Shown here: positions 46,565-57,067 of the stretch, piece after piece
Layout of the letters: every line of letters begins with the position of its first letter
How positions within the stretch are numbered: position 1 is the stretch's first letter
Source: an uncultured Ignavibacteria bacterium
GTDB taxonomy: Bacteria; Bacteroidota; Ignavibacteria; Ch128b
Direction of reading: 5' to 3'
DNA length: 64,000 bases
Assembly: GCA_937944105.1 (NCBI GenBank)
Contig: CALDZP010000001.1
Location: 21,739 to 85,738, forward strand
Position numbers and translations under genes: made by a program
The notes under the pieces: generated by a model
The model's database searches: none
Told to the model about the DNA's origin: nothing
Seen by the model: only the letters and a program-made list of their open reading frames with translations

Positions 46565-48226
46565 ATGACTCAATCCAAATACGAACCCATTCGAGCACCT
46601 AGGGGAATCCAACTAAATACAAAGGGTTGGATTCAAGAGGCAGCACTTCGGATGTTAATGAATAATCTTGATCCAGAAGTAGCTGAAAAACCCGAGGAAC
46701 TAATTGTTTACGGCGGAATTGGTAAAGCCGCTAGAAATTGGGAATGTTATCACTCAATTGTAAGAGAATTAAAAAATCTTGAAAATGATGAGACTCTTCT
46801 AATCCAATCAGGTAAACCAGTCGCAGTTTTCAAAACTCATACACTTGCTCCCAGAGTCATAATTTCAAATTCTATGCTTGTACCTAAATGGGCCACTTGG
46901 GATGAATTCAGGCGTCTTGAGGCTCTTGGTCTAATTATGTATGGTCAAATGACTGCAGGAAGCTGGATATACATTGGAACTCAAGGAATTTTACAAGGAA
47001 CTTACGAAACATTTGCAGCTTGTGCTGATAAATATTTTAATGGTTCTTTAAGTGGCAAATTCCTGCTCACTTCAGGTTTAGGTGGAATGGGTGGAGCTCA
47101 ACCTTTAGCAGCTAAAATGAATGGTGCCGCTTTTCTTGGAATTGAAGTAGATCGATCAAGGATAGAAAAAAGATTACAAACTGGTTATCTTGATATTATG
47201 AGCGAGAATTTAGATGAAGCCCTTGAACTCGTTCTAAATGCTAAAAAGGAAAATAAAGCTCTTTCCGTTGGTCTGCTTGGAAACGCAGCTGAAGTTTTAC
47301 CGGAAATTCTTCGTCGAGGAATTATTCCAGATGTTCTTACAGATCAAACATCCGCTCATGATACATTAAATGGTTATGTGCCACATGGAATTCCTTACGA
47401 AGATGCATTAAAGTTAAGAAAATCAGACCCCGATAAATACATTCAAATGGCGAAGAATTCAATAGTTATTCATTTACAGACAATGCTTGAATTTCAGAAA
47501 AAAGGCTCGATAACTTTTGATTACGGGAATAATATTCGTGGTGAAGCTTTCGCAAATGGAGTAAAAAACGCATTTGATATTCCAGGTTTTGTACCTGAAT
47601 ATATCCGCCCATTATTTTGTGATGGTAAAGGTCCATTTAGATGGGCTGCGCTTTCCGGTGATCCACAAGATATTTATGTAACCGATGAAGCAGTAATTAA
47701 TACATTCCCAGAAAATCAATCGTTAGTACGATGGATTAAGTTAGCTCAACAACATGTTAAATTCCAAGGTTTACCAGCTCGAATTTGCTGGTTAGGTTAT
47801 GGCGAAAGAGCTAAAATGGGATTGATATTCAATAAATTAGTTAGAGATGGTAAAGTAAAAGCACCAATTGTAATCGGTAGAGACCACCTTGATTGTGGTT
47901 CTGTTGCTTCTCCCAATCGTGAAACTGAAGGTATGTTAGATGGAAGTGATGCAATAGCAGACTGGCCAATATTAAATGCTTTATTGAACACTATAGGTGG
48001 AGCAAGCTGGGTTTCTGTTCATCATGGCGGTGGAGTTGGTATGGGCTATTCAATTCATGCTGGTATGGTTATCGTTGCTGATGGTACCAAAGAAACTGAT
48101 GAGAAATTAGAGCGTGTTTTAAATTATGATCCAGGTCTAGGAATTGTCAGACATGCCGATGCGGGCTACGAAAGAGCTATATTGAATGCTAAAAAGTTCG
48201 GTATAAAAATACCAATGTTAAAATAA
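46565..48226 (+). CDS. hutU: Urocanate hydratase
   Basis: 553 aa, normal length. Hydrates urocanate to imidazolonepropionate with tightly bound NAD as electrophile. Motifs: [17 protein letters not shown] (NAD-binding), [22 protein letters not shown], and [16 protein letters not shown] with the catalytic Cys region. Other histidine degradation genes (hutH, hutI, hutG) are absent from the window, so the pathway must be completed elsewhere. It sits between the unknown gene and a dehydrogenase; serA follows by 18 bp. Confidence 0.96.
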   Translation: MTQSKYEPIRAPRGIQLNTKGWIQEAALRMLMNNLDPEVAEKPEELIVYGGIGKAARNWECYHSIVRELKNLENDETLLIQSGKPVAVFKTHTLAPRVIISNSMLVPKWATWDEFRRLEALGLIMYGQMTAGSWIYIGTQGILQGTYETFAACADKYFNGSLSGKFLLTSGLGGMGGAQPLAAKMNGAAFLGIEVDRSRIEKRLQTGYLDIMSENLDEALELVLNAKKENKALSVGLLGNAAEVLPEILRRGIIPDVLTDQTSAHDTLNGYVPHGIPYEDALKLRKSDPDKYIQMAKNSIVIHLQTMLEFQKKGSITFDYGNNIRGEAFANGVKNAFDIPGFVPEYIRPLFCDGKGPFRWAALSGDPQDIYVTDEAVINTFPENQSLVRWIKLAQQHVKFQGLPARICWLGYGERAKMGLIFNKLVRDGKVKAPIVIGRDHLDCGSVASPNRETEGMLDGSDAIADWPILNALLNTIGGASWVSVHHGGGVGMGYSIHAGMVIVADGTKETDEKLERVLNYDPGLGIVRHADAGYERAILNAKKFGIKIPMLK

Positions 48227-48244
48227 TTAACTGGAGAGGTCAAA

Positions 48245-49429
48245 ATGAAAGTTCTTATAGCCGATAAATTTCCTGAAAAATACATCGAACAACTCAAAGA
48301 ATTAGATCTTGAAGTAATTTATAATCCCAAACTTGGAGAAAATGATCTACCTGAAGCCGCAAAAGATGTTGACATTTTAGTCGTCCGTTCTACAGTTGTT
48401 AACGAAAAAACAATTTATGAAAGTAAAAATCTTTCGTTAATTGTTAGAGCGGGTGCCGGTGTGAATAACATAGCTATTGCTGCTGCAAATCGTAAAGGAA
48501 TTTATGTAAGTAATTGTCCAGGTAAAAATGCAATAGCTGTAGCAGAATTGACAATTGGATTGATGATTGCCTTAGATCGGTGGATACCGGATAATGTCAT
48601 TGATTTTAGAAACGGAATATGGAATAAAGAAAAATATTCTAAAGCACAGGGATTATACGGAAGAACTCTGGGAGTAATAGGAGTCGGTAATATAGGAAAG
48701 GAAGTAGCTAAGCGAGCACTTGCACTTGGAATGAATGTTTATGGAAAAGATATTTCTAGGATTGAAGGTGTTGCTATCAAGGATTTTTCTGAAATGGATC
48801 AATTATTACCATTATGTGATGTTGTTTCTGTGCACCTGCCGCTCACAGATCAAACAAGGAATTTATTTGATCAAAAAATGTTTAGCTACATGAAAGATGG
48901 TGCTTTATTCATCAATACATCCAGAGCAGAAATAGTAGATGAGGATGCTTTATTGTGGGCTATTGAAAATAAGAAGATTAGGGCAGCTCTTGATGTTTTC
49001 AAAGATGAACCGGAAGCAAAATCTGGTACTGTTTCATCAAAATTGCAATCAAATCCTAATGTTTATGTAACTCATCACATTGGTGCTTCAACCGAACAGG
49101 CACAAAATGCCGTTGCTGAAGAAACTGTCAGAATTATAAAGGATTATTTGACCAGCGGTGTTATTGCCCACTGGGTTAATAGAGCAAGAATAACCGATGC
49201 TAAATATCAACTTGTTGTTAAACACTATGATAAACCTGGAGTTCTTGCATCTGTATTAAATGTTATTCGCGAAGCCAGTATCAATATCGAAGAAATTGAA
49301 AATGTAATTTTTGAAGGTGGAATTGTAGCCTGTTGCACGATGAAACTTAAAGAACCTTTACCTCAAGATTTATTAAACCAGATAAAAAATAATGAAAATG
49401 TTTTGAGCGTTTCACATGTAGCGATTTAA
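48245..49429 (+). CDS. D-3-phosphoglycerate dehydrogenase with ACT domain
   Basis: 394 aa. First step of serine synthesis: 3-phosphoglycerate to 3-phosphohydroxypyruvate. Rossmann motif GVIGVGNIGKEV at about 140-151, 2-hydroxyacid dehydrogenase signatures MKDGALFINTSRAEIVDE and AALDVFKDEP, catalytic His in VTHHIGAS. A C-terminal ACT domain (YQLVVKHYDKPGVLASVL onwards) suggests feedback by an amino acid. GGAGAGG precedes the ATG. A shared terminator follows at 49462-49493. A different 2-hydroxyacid substrate is possible, so serA is not written as the symbol. Confidence 0.85.
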   Translation: MKVLIADKFPEKYIEQLKELDLEVIYNPKLGENDLPEAAKDVDILVVRSTVVNEKTIYESKNLSLIVRAGAGVNNIAIAAANRKGIYVSNCPGKNAIAVAELTIGLMIALDRWIPDNVIDFRNGIWNKEKYSKAQGLYGRTLGVIGVGNIGKEVAKRALALGMNVYGKDISRIEGVAIKDFSEMDQLLPLCDVVSVHLPLTDQTRNLFDQKMFSYMKDGALFINTSRAEIVDEDALLWAIENKKIRAALDVFKDEPEAKSGTVSSKLQSNPNVYVTHHIGASTEQAQNAVAEETVRIIKDYLTSGVIAHWVNRARITDAKYQLVVKHYDKPGVLASVLNVIREASINIEEIENVIFEGGIVACCTMKLKEPLPQDLLNQIKNNENVLSVSHVAI

Positions 49430-49461
49430 ATTAATTACTTAGATGAGCGTTAGTATTAATA

Positions 49462-49493
49462 AAAAAGGCTATCATTAAGTTGATAGCCTTTTT
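49462..49493. terminator. Bidirectional terminator between the dehydrogenase and rplS
   Basis: A-run followed by AAAAAGGCTATCA (49462-49474) pairing with TGATAGCCTTTTT (49481-49493), a 13-bp perfect stem with a 6-nt loop. A- and T-runs on both sides allow termination in both directions, for the convergent dehydrogenase and rplS genes. Confidence 0.9.
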
Positions 49494-49518
49494 GTTTTGA
49501 TTAAATTTAAAAAAATAA

Positions 49519-49857
49519 TTATTTGCTTTTAATTTTAGCAGCTTTACCTTGAAGTTTCCTAAGATAGTAAAGTTTTGCTCTTCGAACTTTACCTTCTCTA
49601 ACAATTTCTATTTTCGCTATTCTTGGTGAATGCATTGGAAAAATTCTTTCAACTCCAACACCATCAGAGATCTTACGCACAGTGAAAGTTTTATCAATAC
49701 CACTACCTCTGATGGAAATTACATCACCTTCAAATTGTTGAATTCTTTCTTTATCACCTTCAATTACTCTGAAGTGAACATTAATTCTATCACCAGGTTT
49801 GAACTTTGGGAGGTCCGTTCTAACTTGCATCTTTTTTACTTGTTCCAATTTGTTCAT
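49519..49857 (-). CDS. rplS: 50S ribosomal protein L19
   Basis: 112 aa. [15 protein letters not shown] at the N-terminal half, [29 protein letters not shown] and the basic end. GGAG precedes the ATG. Last gene of the ffh-rpsP-khpA-rimM-trmD-rplS operon, 21 bp after trmD, with a terminator close behind. Confidence 0.97.
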   Translation of the reverse strand: MNKLEQVKKMQVRTDLPKFKPGDRINVHFRVIEGDKERIQQFEGDVISIRGSGIDKTFTVRKISDGVGVERIFPMHSPRIAKIEIVREGKVRRAKLYYLRKLQGKAAKIKSK

Positions 49858-49878
49858 TTTATCATCTCCAATTAAATT

Positions 49879-50532
49879 TTAATCTACTTTTGATGAGAAT
49901 TTTTCTTTCCACTCTTTGATTTTATTATGATCACCTGATACCAAAATATCAGGTACTTTAAGTCCTAAAAATTCTTGTGGTCTTGTATAAATTGGTGGTT
50001 CAATATAATCATCATCAATAAAAGAATCAGTTAATGCCGATTCACTATCACCAATTGCTCCAGGTAAAAGTCTGATAACCGCATCAACAATAACAAGTGC
50101 TGGTAGTTCACCACCACTTAATACAAATTTTCCTATTGAAATTTCTTTTGCTTTTAACAAATCAATAACTCGTTGATCAATTCCTTTATAATGTCCACAG
50201 ATAATAATTATATTCTTAAGTAACGATAATCTTTTAGCTTCATTTTGATTAAATATTTCACCTTTGGCAGACGTTACAATGATTTCATCGTATTCTCTCT
50301 CTTCTTGAAGTTTTCTCACACATTTGTAAATCGGTTCTGGTTTAAGCACCATTCCGCTACCACCACCATAAGGTTTATCATCAATCTGTCTATACTTACC
50401 TTCACCATAATCATGTAAATTATGAAGATAAATTTCAACTATTCCTTTATCTCGAGCACGTTTTATTATACTATAACTGATAGGACTTACTAAAATCTCG
50501 GGTACAGCAGAAATTAAATCAAATCGCATCAT
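49879..50532 (-). CDS. trmD: tRNA (guanine-N1)-methyltransferase
   Basis: 217 aa from ATG 50532 (a second ATG at 50529 follows directly; a TTG at 50541 is not needed). Methylates G37 of tRNAs. Trefoil-knot motifs: MRFDLISAVPEIL, LHDYGEGKYRQIDDKPYGGGSGM, IIICGHYKGIDQRVI, KFVLSGGELPALV, and the tail EYIEPPIYTRPQEF-like DYIEPPIYTRPQEFLG. Overlaps the rimM stop. Length slightly below the 240-250 of many homologues, at the C-terminus. Confidence 0.96.
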   Translation of the reverse strand: MMRFDLISAVPEILVSPISYSIIKRARDKGIVEIYLHNLHDYGEGKYRQIDDKPYGGGSGMVLKPEPIYKCVRKLQEEREYDEIIVTSAKGEIFNQNEAKRLSLLKNIIIICGHYKGIDQRVIDLLKAKEISIGKFVLSGGELPALVIVDAVIRLLPGAIGDSESALTDSFIDDDYIEPPIYTRPQEFLGLKVPDILVSGDHNKIKEWKEKFSSKVD

Positions 50533-51034
50533 TAGTATCAAAATAGTTTTCGTAATTTTTTATTCTGATAATTTTATTATTAATGTCAATTTCTTTAATA
50601 AATTCTTTTACTGCTGGATAATACATTTTCTTTTTATTCAATAATTCAATTTCATAAACATCATTTGAGACAAGCGATATAACATTTGAAATAACTCCGA
50701 TATATTCATCGTTTTCACCTAAAACCTTTAATCCAATCAAATCGTGTATGTAATATTCATCTTTTTCAAGTTTTTTTAATTCATTTTCATCAATCACAAT
50801 ATCACAATTTTTTAAATTTAGAGCCGCATCCATATTATCTATATCTTTCAATTTAATAAGCACAAAATTTTTATGGAGTGAGGAACCTTCAATCAAAAAT
50901 TCAAAGAGCTCGTTTTGAAATTTAATTTTAATAATTTTTCCTTTATCAAACCTTTCAAGAAAATCAGTATAAGGTTTTACTTTTATAGTCCCCTTAATTC
51001 CATGAGGACCGATAATTTTACCAATTAAAATCAT
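50519..51034 (-). CDS. rimM: Ribosome maturation factor RimM
   Basis: 171 aa. 16S processing factor. N-terminal IGKIIGPHGIKGTIKVKPYTD and the PRC-barrel part with YYIHDLIGLKVL and YYPAVKEFIKEID. It lies between khpA and trmD, overlapping trmD by 14 bp, the normal order. Confidence 0.95.
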   Translation of the reverse strand: MILIGKIIGPHGIKGTIKVKPYTDFLERFDKGKIIKIKFQNELFEFLIEGSSLHKNFVLIKLKDIDNMDAALNLKNCDIVIDENELKKLEKDEYYIHDLIGLKVLGENDEYIGVISNVISLVSNDVYEIELLNKKKMYYPAVKEFIKEIDINNKIIRIKNYENYFDTNDAI

Positions 51035-51050
51035 TAAATCGAATTAAACA

Positions 51051-51287
51051 CTACTTATCAGCAATTTCAAGAATTGCTTTTTTACCATCTTTAGCTGCCA
51101 CAGCAGTTAAAAGAACCCTCATTGCTTGAGCCGTTTTACCCTGCTTTCCAATCACTTTTCCAATATCTTCTTTTGCAACTTTTAGGGTAAAAACGATCTT
51201 ATTTTCAGAGACCACTTTTTCCTCGACATGTACCCCATCTGGCTGATCAACGAGGTGTTTCGCCATCATTTCGACGAATTCTTTCAT
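51051..51287 (-). CDS. khpA: KH-domain RNA-binding protein KhpA
   Basis: 78 aa. Single KH domain with the GxxG loop in VIGKQGKTAQAMRVLL. GGAGGG precedes the ATG. Small KH protein found between rpsP and rimM in most bacteria; binds RNA, probably with KhpB, which is not here. Confidence 0.94.
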   Translation of the reverse strand: MKEFVEMMAKHLVDQPDGVHVEEKVVSENKIVFTLKVAKEDIGKVIGKQGKTAQAMRVLLTAVAAKDGKKAILEIADK

Positions 51288-51357
51288 CAGTATGTCCCTC
51301 CATATTGGGGTGCAACAGTTTGTTAAGGCAGAAATTTAAAATTCTAAGCTTCTGCCT

Positions 51358-51765
51358 CTATCCCTCAGAAGCTGCACCTTTTGCTTCTGAAGCTCCTTTC
51401 TTTTTCTTTCGTTTAGGCTCTTCAATTAATTTTTTTTGTTTTTCCTGTTGTTTAAACTTAAATTCTTTTAAGGCTTCTTCGATTTTTTCTGGCTCTACCT
51501 TTTTCCTTATCAAATGAAATTTGAGTAAAATACCTTCTTTTTTAAGTAAACTTCTCACTGTATCTGTAGGTTGTGCACCATTCTTTAACCATTTTATCGC
51601 TTTGTCTTCTTTTATATTTACCTCAGGGGGATTGAGCCGAGGATTGTAAGTCCCAACAACTTCAATAAATTTCCCATCTCTTGGTGAACGAGAGTCAGCA
51701 GCAACTATTCTGTAGTATGGCTGTTTCTTTTTACCCAATCTCTGCAATCTCAATTTTACTGCCAA
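51358..51765 (-). CDS. rpsP: 30S ribosomal protein S16
   Basis: 135 aa, longer than the usual 80-90 because of a basic, Lys/Glu-rich C-terminal tail (from about residue 85). Core [19 protein letters not shown] and [12 protein letters not shown] are conserved. The start codon is TTG at 51765: GGAGG lies eight bases upstream, while an upstream ATG runs into a stop at once. 22 bp after ffh. Confidence 0.96.
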   Translation of the reverse strand: MAVKLRLQRLGKKKQPYYRIVAADSRSPRDGKFIEVVGTYNPRLNPPEVNIKEDKAIKWLKNGAQPTDTVRSLLKKEGILLKFHLIRKKVEPEKIEEALKEFKFKQQEKQKKLIEEPKRKKKKGASEAKGAASEG

Positions 51766-51787
51766 ATGTTAATCCTCCATTTAATTC

Positions 51788-53113
51788 TTAATTTATTTTC
51801 AAATTAAAATTACGAAATGCTTTTTTAAAATCCATGTTATTTAATTTCTTAATCATCTTTTGCATCTCTTCAAATTGTTTCACCAATCTGTTAACTTCTT
51901 GAATACTTGTACCACTACCTCGAGCTATTCTTCGCTTTCTGCTGGCATTTAATATTCTGGGATTTCTTCTTTCCTCTTTAGTCATTGAATTTATAATTGC
52001 CTCTACTTTTACAAAAGCTTTCTCATCAATCTGAACATTTTTCTGAATTGAAGATAAACCAGGTATCAGTGATAATATTTGAGAAACTGAACCAAGCCTC
52101 TTAACTATTTTCAGTTGATCTCTAAAATCTTCAAAATCGAATCTGTTTGATTTTAATTTTTCTTCCAGCTTTTTTGCTTCTTTCTCATCAAAAGCGTTTT
52201 GTGCTTTTTCTACTAAAGTAACAATGTCTCCCTTACCTAAAATTCGTGATGCCATCCTATCAGGATGAAATACTTCTATTGAATCTAATTTTTCACCAAG
52301 ACTTACAAATTTAATTGGCTTATTGACAACAGCCCTTATTGATAAAGCACAACCACCTCTGGTGTCACCGTCAAGTTTTGTTAATACAATACCATCATAA
52401 TTTATTTTATCATGGAATGCTTTCGCAGTATTAACTGCATCCTGACCAATCATTGAATCGACAACAAAATAACTTTCGGTGGGTCTAACAATTTCTTTTA
52501 TCCTAGAAATTTCAGACATCATTTCTTCATCAATATGAAGTCGGCCAGCTGTATCAATAATTACTGCGTTAAATCCATTTGATTTTGCAAATCTTATTGA
52601 TTCAGAAGCAATTTCTTCAGGTTTTTTGTCAATATAAAAAACATCAACATCGATTTGCTTACCGAGTTGCTTTAGTTGTTCAACTGCTGCAGGTCTGTAA
52701 ATATCGCAGGCAACCAGTAAAGGTTTCATTCCAGTTTTTTTCAAGTATAAAGCAAATTTTGCGGCAAAAGTTGTTTTTCCTGAACCCTGCAACCCTGCTA
52801 ATAAATAAATAGATGGTGGAGTATTAGAAATTATAAGAGGAGAAGTTGTTCCACCAAGCAAATCGATTAATTCGTCGTTAATTATTTTTATAATTAACTG
52901 ACCGGGTGTAATAGAAGCTATTACTTCTTTGCCTAAAGATTTTTTTTCAACTTTTTCAATAAAATCTTTGGCAACTTTATAGTTGACATCGGCATCGATT
53001 AAAATACGACGTACTTCTCGTAAAGCATCCGAGATGTTTTTTTCCGTCAGTTTTCCTTGACCACGGATCTTTTTAAACGCCGACTCGAGTTTTAATGTTA
53101 ATTCTTCAAACAT
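51788..53113 (-). CDS. ffh: Signal recognition particle GTPase Ffh
   Basis: 441 aa from ATG 53113; the upstream in-frame codons to 53146 are rejected since MFEELTLKLESAFKKI is the family start. Co-translational targeting of membrane proteins. N domain, G domain with GLQGSGKTTFAAKFA (G1), DTAGRLHID (G3), TKLDGDTRGG (G4), then the M domain with NPRILNASRKRRIARGSG. Complete. Its promoter may use TAAATTTG at 53141-53134. First gene of the rpsP-rplS operon. Confidence 0.97.
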   Translation of the reverse strand: MFEELTLKLESAFKKIRGQGKLTEKNISDALREVRRILIDADVNYKVAKDFIEKVEKKSLGKEVIASITPGQLIIKIINDELIDLLGGTTSPLIISNTPPSIYLLAGLQGSGKTTFAAKFALYLKKTGMKPLLVACDIYRPAAVEQLKQLGKQIDVDVFYIDKKPEEIASESIRFAKSNGFNAVIIDTAGRLHIDEEMMSEISRIKEIVRPTESYFVVDSMIGQDAVNTAKAFHDKINYDGIVLTKLDGDTRGGCALSIRAVVNKPIKFVSLGEKLDSIEVFHPDRMASRILGKGDIVTLVEKAQNAFDEKEAKKLEEKLKSNRFDFEDFRDQLKIVKRLGSVSQILSLIPGLSSIQKNVQIDEKAFVKVEAIINSMTKEERRNPRILNASRKRRIARGSGTSIQEVNRLVKQFEEMQKMIKKLNNMDFKKAFRNFNLKIN

Positions 53114-53133
53114 AATAACTTGATAAAAGCTTA

Positions 53134-53141
53134 CAAATTTA
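53134..53141 (-). promoter_or_regulatory. Candidate -7 element of the ffh operon
   Basis: TAAATTTG on the minus strand matches TAnnTTTG. The transcript would start about 15 nt before the ffh ATG. No TTG lies at the expected spacing, so this is tentative. Confidence 0.35.
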
Positions 53142-53228
53142 AACAATTAATTAAAAAAAATATAATTCTGATTATCAGGAAGGTGTAACAAATTCTTTGT
53201 AAAAATAAAAGTTAAACTAATGAAGATC

Positions 53229-54122
53229 CTAAGCTCTTTCTTTCATTGCATCAGCCCCAGCAACAATTTCAAGTAATTCTTTTGTTATTGCCGCCTGACG
53301 AGCTTTATTATAAGATAGGCTTAGAATTTTTAAGAGTTCTTTTGCATTTTCAGTAGCATTATCCATTGCTGTCATCCTTGCACCTTGCTCTGAAGCATTT
53401 GATTCAAGCACAATCCTCCATGTTTGAACTTCTAAATATTTTGGAAGAAGGGTATTTAATATCTTTATTTTTTCAGGTTCATATATAAATTCAATAATGG
53501 GACTGAGTTTTTCCTTCCTTTCTTCTTTTTTCTCAATCTTTATAGGAAGTATTTGATCAACTTTGATTACCTGACTAATTACTGAACGAAATTCATTATA
53601 AATGAAAATTATTTTGTCCGTTTGTCCTGATATATAATCCTGTGCTAATTTGTTGATAATTTCGACCGATTTTTCATAACTTAAATTTGCAAAGAAATTT
53701 ACATAACTACCTTTTACAGGGTATTTCCGTTTTGAAAAATAATCATTCCCTTTTTTTCCAATGCAGACTAAATTTAATCTTCCGCTATCTAAGAAATCTT
53801 TAAGTTCTGTTTTGATGTAGTCTTCAGTAAATCGTATTAGATTTGAGTTAAAAGAACCGCATAAGCCTCTATCCGATGTCACCACAACAAGAGTAATTCT
53901 GTTTACATCTCTAGACTTAATCAAAGGATTGTCTAAATCATTAATGTTCGAAATTAAATTATCAAGCAATCCGTGTATAGTATTGGCATATGGTCGAAAG
54001 TTAAGAATAGCATCTTGAGCTTTTCTTAATCGAGCTGCAGCTACCATTTTCATTGCCTTGGTGATTTGCTGCGTGCTCTTAATGCCTGAAATTCTTCTTC
54101 GAATCTCTCTAAGGGTTGCCAT
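53229..54122 (-). CDS. atpG: ATP synthase gamma subunit
   Basis: 297 aa. Central rotor of F1. N-terminal REIRRRISGIKSTQQITKAMKMVAAARLRKAQ and the C-terminal GARMTAMDNATENAKELL with NKARQAAITKELLEIVAGA are conserved. The ATG shares one base with the atpA stop (TGATG). Last gene of the operon in view; beta and epsilon genes do not follow. Confidence 0.97.
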   Translation of the reverse strand: MATLREIRRRISGIKSTQQITKAMKMVAAARLRKAQDAILNFRPYANTIHGLLDNLISNINDLDNPLIKSRDVNRITLVVVTSDRGLCGSFNSNLIRFTEDYIKTELKDFLDSGRLNLVCIGKKGNDYFSKRKYPVKGSYVNFFANLSYEKSVEIINKLAQDYISGQTDKIIFIYNEFRSVISQVIKVDQILPIKIEKKEERKEKLSPIIEFIYEPEKIKILNTLLPKYLEVQTWRIVLESNASEQGARMTAMDNATENAKELLKILSLSYNKARQAAITKELLEIVAGADAMKERA

Positions 54123-55672
54123 CAGTTACTTTTTTTAAATGTTTTTAAGAATTCATCGCCAATTTGTTTTAATCTTTCAATAAGCTGATTTGATAAATCT
54201 TTAGTCTCTAAAATTTCAAGTAAAATATCTTTGTGTTTTAATTCAATATATTCCAGTATTTCCTCTTCAAATTTCTTAACATCAGTCACTGGAATCTGAT
54301 CAAGATATCCTGAAGTTCCATAGAAAATTGAAACAACTTGTTTTTCAACAGGCATTGGTTTGTATTGATCCTGCTTTAGTAGTTCAACTAATCTTTGTCC
54401 TCTTCGTAATTGTTTTTGTGTAGCTTGGTCTAGATCAGAGCCGAACTTTGCAAAAGCTTCAAGCTCACGATATTGAGCTAAATCAAGTCGCAATCTTCCA
54501 GCAACTTTTTTCATTGCTTTAATTTGAGCATTTCCACCAACTCTGGATACTGAAATGCCAACATTAATAGCTGGTCTCACACCTGCATTGAATAGGTTTG
54601 GTTCAAGATAGATTTGACCATCCGTTATAGAAATAACATTAGTTGGAATGTAGGCTGAAACATCACCAGCCTGTGTTTCAATAATTGGAAGAGCAGTTAA
54701 ACTTCCACCCCCAAGTTCATCACTTAACTTTGATGCTCTTTCAAGTAAACGACTATGAAGATAGAAAATATCACCTGGATAAGCTTCTCTTCCTGGTGGT
54801 CTTCTTAACAATAATGACACCTGACGATATGCTTGAGCATGTTTTGATAAATCGTCATAAATAACCAGTGCATGTTTCCCATTATCTCTAAAATATTCAC
54901 CAAGAGTTGCACCTGAATATGGAGCGATAAATTGCATTGGAGCTGGATCACTAGCACTGGCAAGTATGACAGTAGTATAATCCATTGCACCTTCTTCTTC
55001 AAGTTTAGCAACAACCTGAGCAACCGATGAACCCTTCTGACCAATTGCTACATAAATACAATAAACTGGCTTAACACCATATTTTTTCGCTTCTTCAGTG
55101 TGTGTCCATTTTTGATTAATGATCGTATCAATTGCGATGGCAGTCTTACCAGTCTGACGATCACCAATAATTAATTCTCTCTGACCACGACCAATTGGAA
55201 TCATTCCATCTATTGCTTTTAATCCTGTTTGAAGCGGTTCTTTAACGGGCTGACGATATATAACACCTAATGCTTTTCTTTCTATAGGTAAAAATTGTTT
55301 TGTTGTTATTGGTCCTTTACCATCAAGAGGTTGACAAAGAGGATTAACAACTCTGCCAAGGAGTTCTTCACCAACAGGAATTGAAGCAACTCTTTTGGTT
55401 CTTTTAACGATATCACCTTCTTTAATTAATGTATCGTCTCCAAAAAGAATTGCGCCAACATTATCTTCTTCAAGGTTCAAGACCATACCAAAAACACCGT
55501 TGGGGAATTCTACCAACTCACTGGCCATAACTTTTGTCAAACCATAGATACGCGCAATTCCATCACCAACTTCTAAAACAGTACCAACATCATATACATC
55601 AATTTCAGATTCAAATCCTGAAAGTTCTTTCCTTAAAATTTCAGATACTTCATCTGGTCTTACTTCTGCCAT
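54122..55672 (-). CDS. atpA: ATP synthase alpha subunit
   Basis: 516 aa. Regulatory nucleotide-binding subunit of F1. P-loop [14 protein letters not shown], and [24 protein letters not shown] and the signature SRVGGNAQ are present. Normal length. It is 21 bp after atpH. Confidence 0.98.
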   Translation of the reverse strand: MAEVRPDEVSEILRKELSGFESEIDVYDVGTVLEVGDGIARIYGLTKVMASELVEFPNGVFGMVLNLEEDNVGAILFGDDTLIKEGDIVKRTKRVASIPVGEELLGRVVNPLCQPLDGKGPITTKQFLPIERKALGVIYRQPVKEPLQTGLKAIDGMIPIGRGQRELIIGDRQTGKTAIAIDTIINQKWTHTEEAKKYGVKPVYCIYVAIGQKGSSVAQVVAKLEEEGAMDYTTVILASASDPAPMQFIAPYSGATLGEYFRDNGKHALVIYDDLSKHAQAYRQVSLLLRRPPGREAYPGDIFYLHSRLLERASKLSDELGGGSLTALPIIETQAGDVSAYIPTNVISITDGQIYLEPNLFNAGVRPAINVGISVSRVGGNAQIKAMKKVAGRLRLDLAQYRELEAFAKFGSDLDQATQKQLRRGQRLVELLKQDQYKPMPVEKQVVSIFYGTSGYLDQIPVTDVKKFEEEILEYIELKHKDILLEILETKDLSNQLIERLKQIGDEFLKTFKKSN

Positions 55673-55693
55673 AGCAATTAACCTCTTTTGTTT

Positions 55694-56248
55694 CTAATTC
55701 AATTTTTCCGTTCCAAATAGAAATTTTTTCCTCAACAACTCAAGTTGATGCTTAAGTGAAGCATCAATAACAGTATCATCAATCCAAACTATAAATCCGC
55801 CTATCAAATTTTTATCAATTGTAAAACTAAGTTCTACCTTTTTGTTCAAATTAAATTCCAAAACCTTTCTTAATTCTTCAATTTGATCCTGCTCAAATTC
55901 TGTTGCTGATTTAACATGTACCCTTTTAATATTAAGATGTTCATCTCGCAAATCAAAAAATCTTTTAATTATATCAGTGAGTAGTTCAGATCTCTGTCTG
56001 TTAATAACCAGTTCACAAAACTTCAAAACAATATCAGACACTTTATTCTTATAAATTTCATGAATAATTTTTCTCTTTTTATCTCTTTTTACAACAGGAC
56101 TTTTCAATAAAATGGAAATTTCGCGAATAGAAGCTATTGTTCGTTGAACAAAATCAAGGTCCTTACTTATCTGATCAAGATTATTTTCACTTAATGCTAA
56201 ACCTATCAAAGCTTTTGCATATCTGTTTGTGATTTTTGTTTTTAACAT
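55694..56248 (-). CDS. atpH: ATP synthase delta subunit
   Basis: 184 aa. Peripheral stalk subunit. RYAKALIGLALSENNLDQI at the N-terminus and the C-terminal LIGGFIVWIDDTVIDASLKHQLELL are typical. One base separates it from the atpF stop. Confidence 0.94.
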   Translation of the reverse strand: MLKTKITNRYAKALIGLALSENNLDQISKDLDFVQRTIASIREISILLKSPVVKRDKKRKIIHEIYKNKVSDIVLKFCELVINRQRSELLTDIIKRFFDLRDEHLNIKRVHVKSATEFEQDQIEELRKVLEFNLNKKVELSFTIDKNLIGGFIVWIDDTVIDASLKHQLELLRKKFLFGTEKLN

Positions 56249-56249
56249 T

Positions 56250-56798
56250 TTACCCTTTTGGTAAATTTTTAATCAGCTTTTCAACAAGTTTTTTATGTTT
56301 CTCTTTATCCAGAGATTCCTCAAGTATTTTTTCAGCTGCTTGAATTGAAAGGTCGGCAACTATTTCTTTTAACTCAAATAAAGCTTCTTGTTTTTTAGTT
56401 TCAATTTCTTGTTTAGCAGAATCGATCATTTTTTGAGCTTCTTCATTCGCCTTTGAAATTATTTCATTTCTAAGTTTACTTGCGTATTCTCTGCCTTCAT
56501 TTATGATTTTTTTTACCTGCTCTTCGGCTTCAGCGATATTTTTTCTATTCTTCTCCAGAATTTCTTCAGCTTCTTTTCTAGCCTGTTCTGCTTTTTCGAG
56601 GGAAATACGAATATTTTCTTCCCTCTCTTTTAATGCTTCCAAAATTGGTTTCCAGGCGGTTCTTTTCAAGATAAATAGAAGAATTAGAAATGTAACAATG
56701 GTCCAAAAAATTAAACCAGGATTTACATCGAGCAAACTACCTTTCTCACCTCCGCTGTAAAGCAGGAGAAAATTAATCAACCCAATATTTGAGAACAT
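56250..56798 (-). CDS. atpF: ATP synthase b subunit
   Basis: 182 aa. One membrane segment (about 29-46, [18 protein letters not shown]) and a long charged coiled coil with the [17 protein letters not shown] start, forming the peripheral stalk. Located between atpE and atpH, with 14 bp to atpE. Confidence 0.95.
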   Translation of the reverse strand: MFSNIGLINFLLLYSGGEKGSLLDVNPGLIFWTIVTFLILLFILKRTAWKPILEALKEREENIRISLEKAEQARKEAEEILEKNRKNIAEAEEQVKKIINEGREYASKLRNEIISKANEEAQKMIDSAKQEIETKKQEALFELKEIVADLSIQAAEKILEESLDKEKHKKLVEKLIKNLPKG

Positions 56799-56812
56799 CT
56801 TTTTATTCCTGA

Positions 56813-57040
56813 TTATTTAAGAGCTAAAAGAATACAAATAACTAAAGCAAAAAGAGAAACGCCTTCGATCAATGCAGCGGCAATAATCATTGATGTTCTT
56901 ATATCTCCCAGAGCTTCGGGTTGTCGACTGCTTGCTTCCATAGCAGCACTTGCAAGTTTACCAATACCAAAACCTGCACCAATAACTGTTAATGCAGCTC
57001 CAAAACCTGCAGCGAGATATGCAAATAATAATGGATCCAT
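56813..57040 (-). CDS. atpE: ATP synthase c subunit
   Basis: 75 aa. Two membrane helices joined by a polar loop with [10 protein letters not shown]. Ion-binding Glu in [13 protein letters not shown]. Gln in helix 1 and a Ser/Thr next to the Glu, needed for Na+ binding, are absent, so proton coupling is the better reading. Between atpB and atpF. Confidence 0.96.
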   Translation of the reverse strand: MDPLLFAYLAAGFGAALTVIGAGFGIGKLASAAMEASSRQPEALGDIRTSMIIAAALIEGVSLFALVICILLALK

Positions 57041-57067
57041 AATTTTTCCTCCAATTATTTTTTATTT

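Noticed and set aside
56813..57040. A sodium-coupled ATP synthase
   Set aside because: The c subunit lacks the helix-1 Gln and the Ser/Thr after the ion-binding Glu that Na+ types have.
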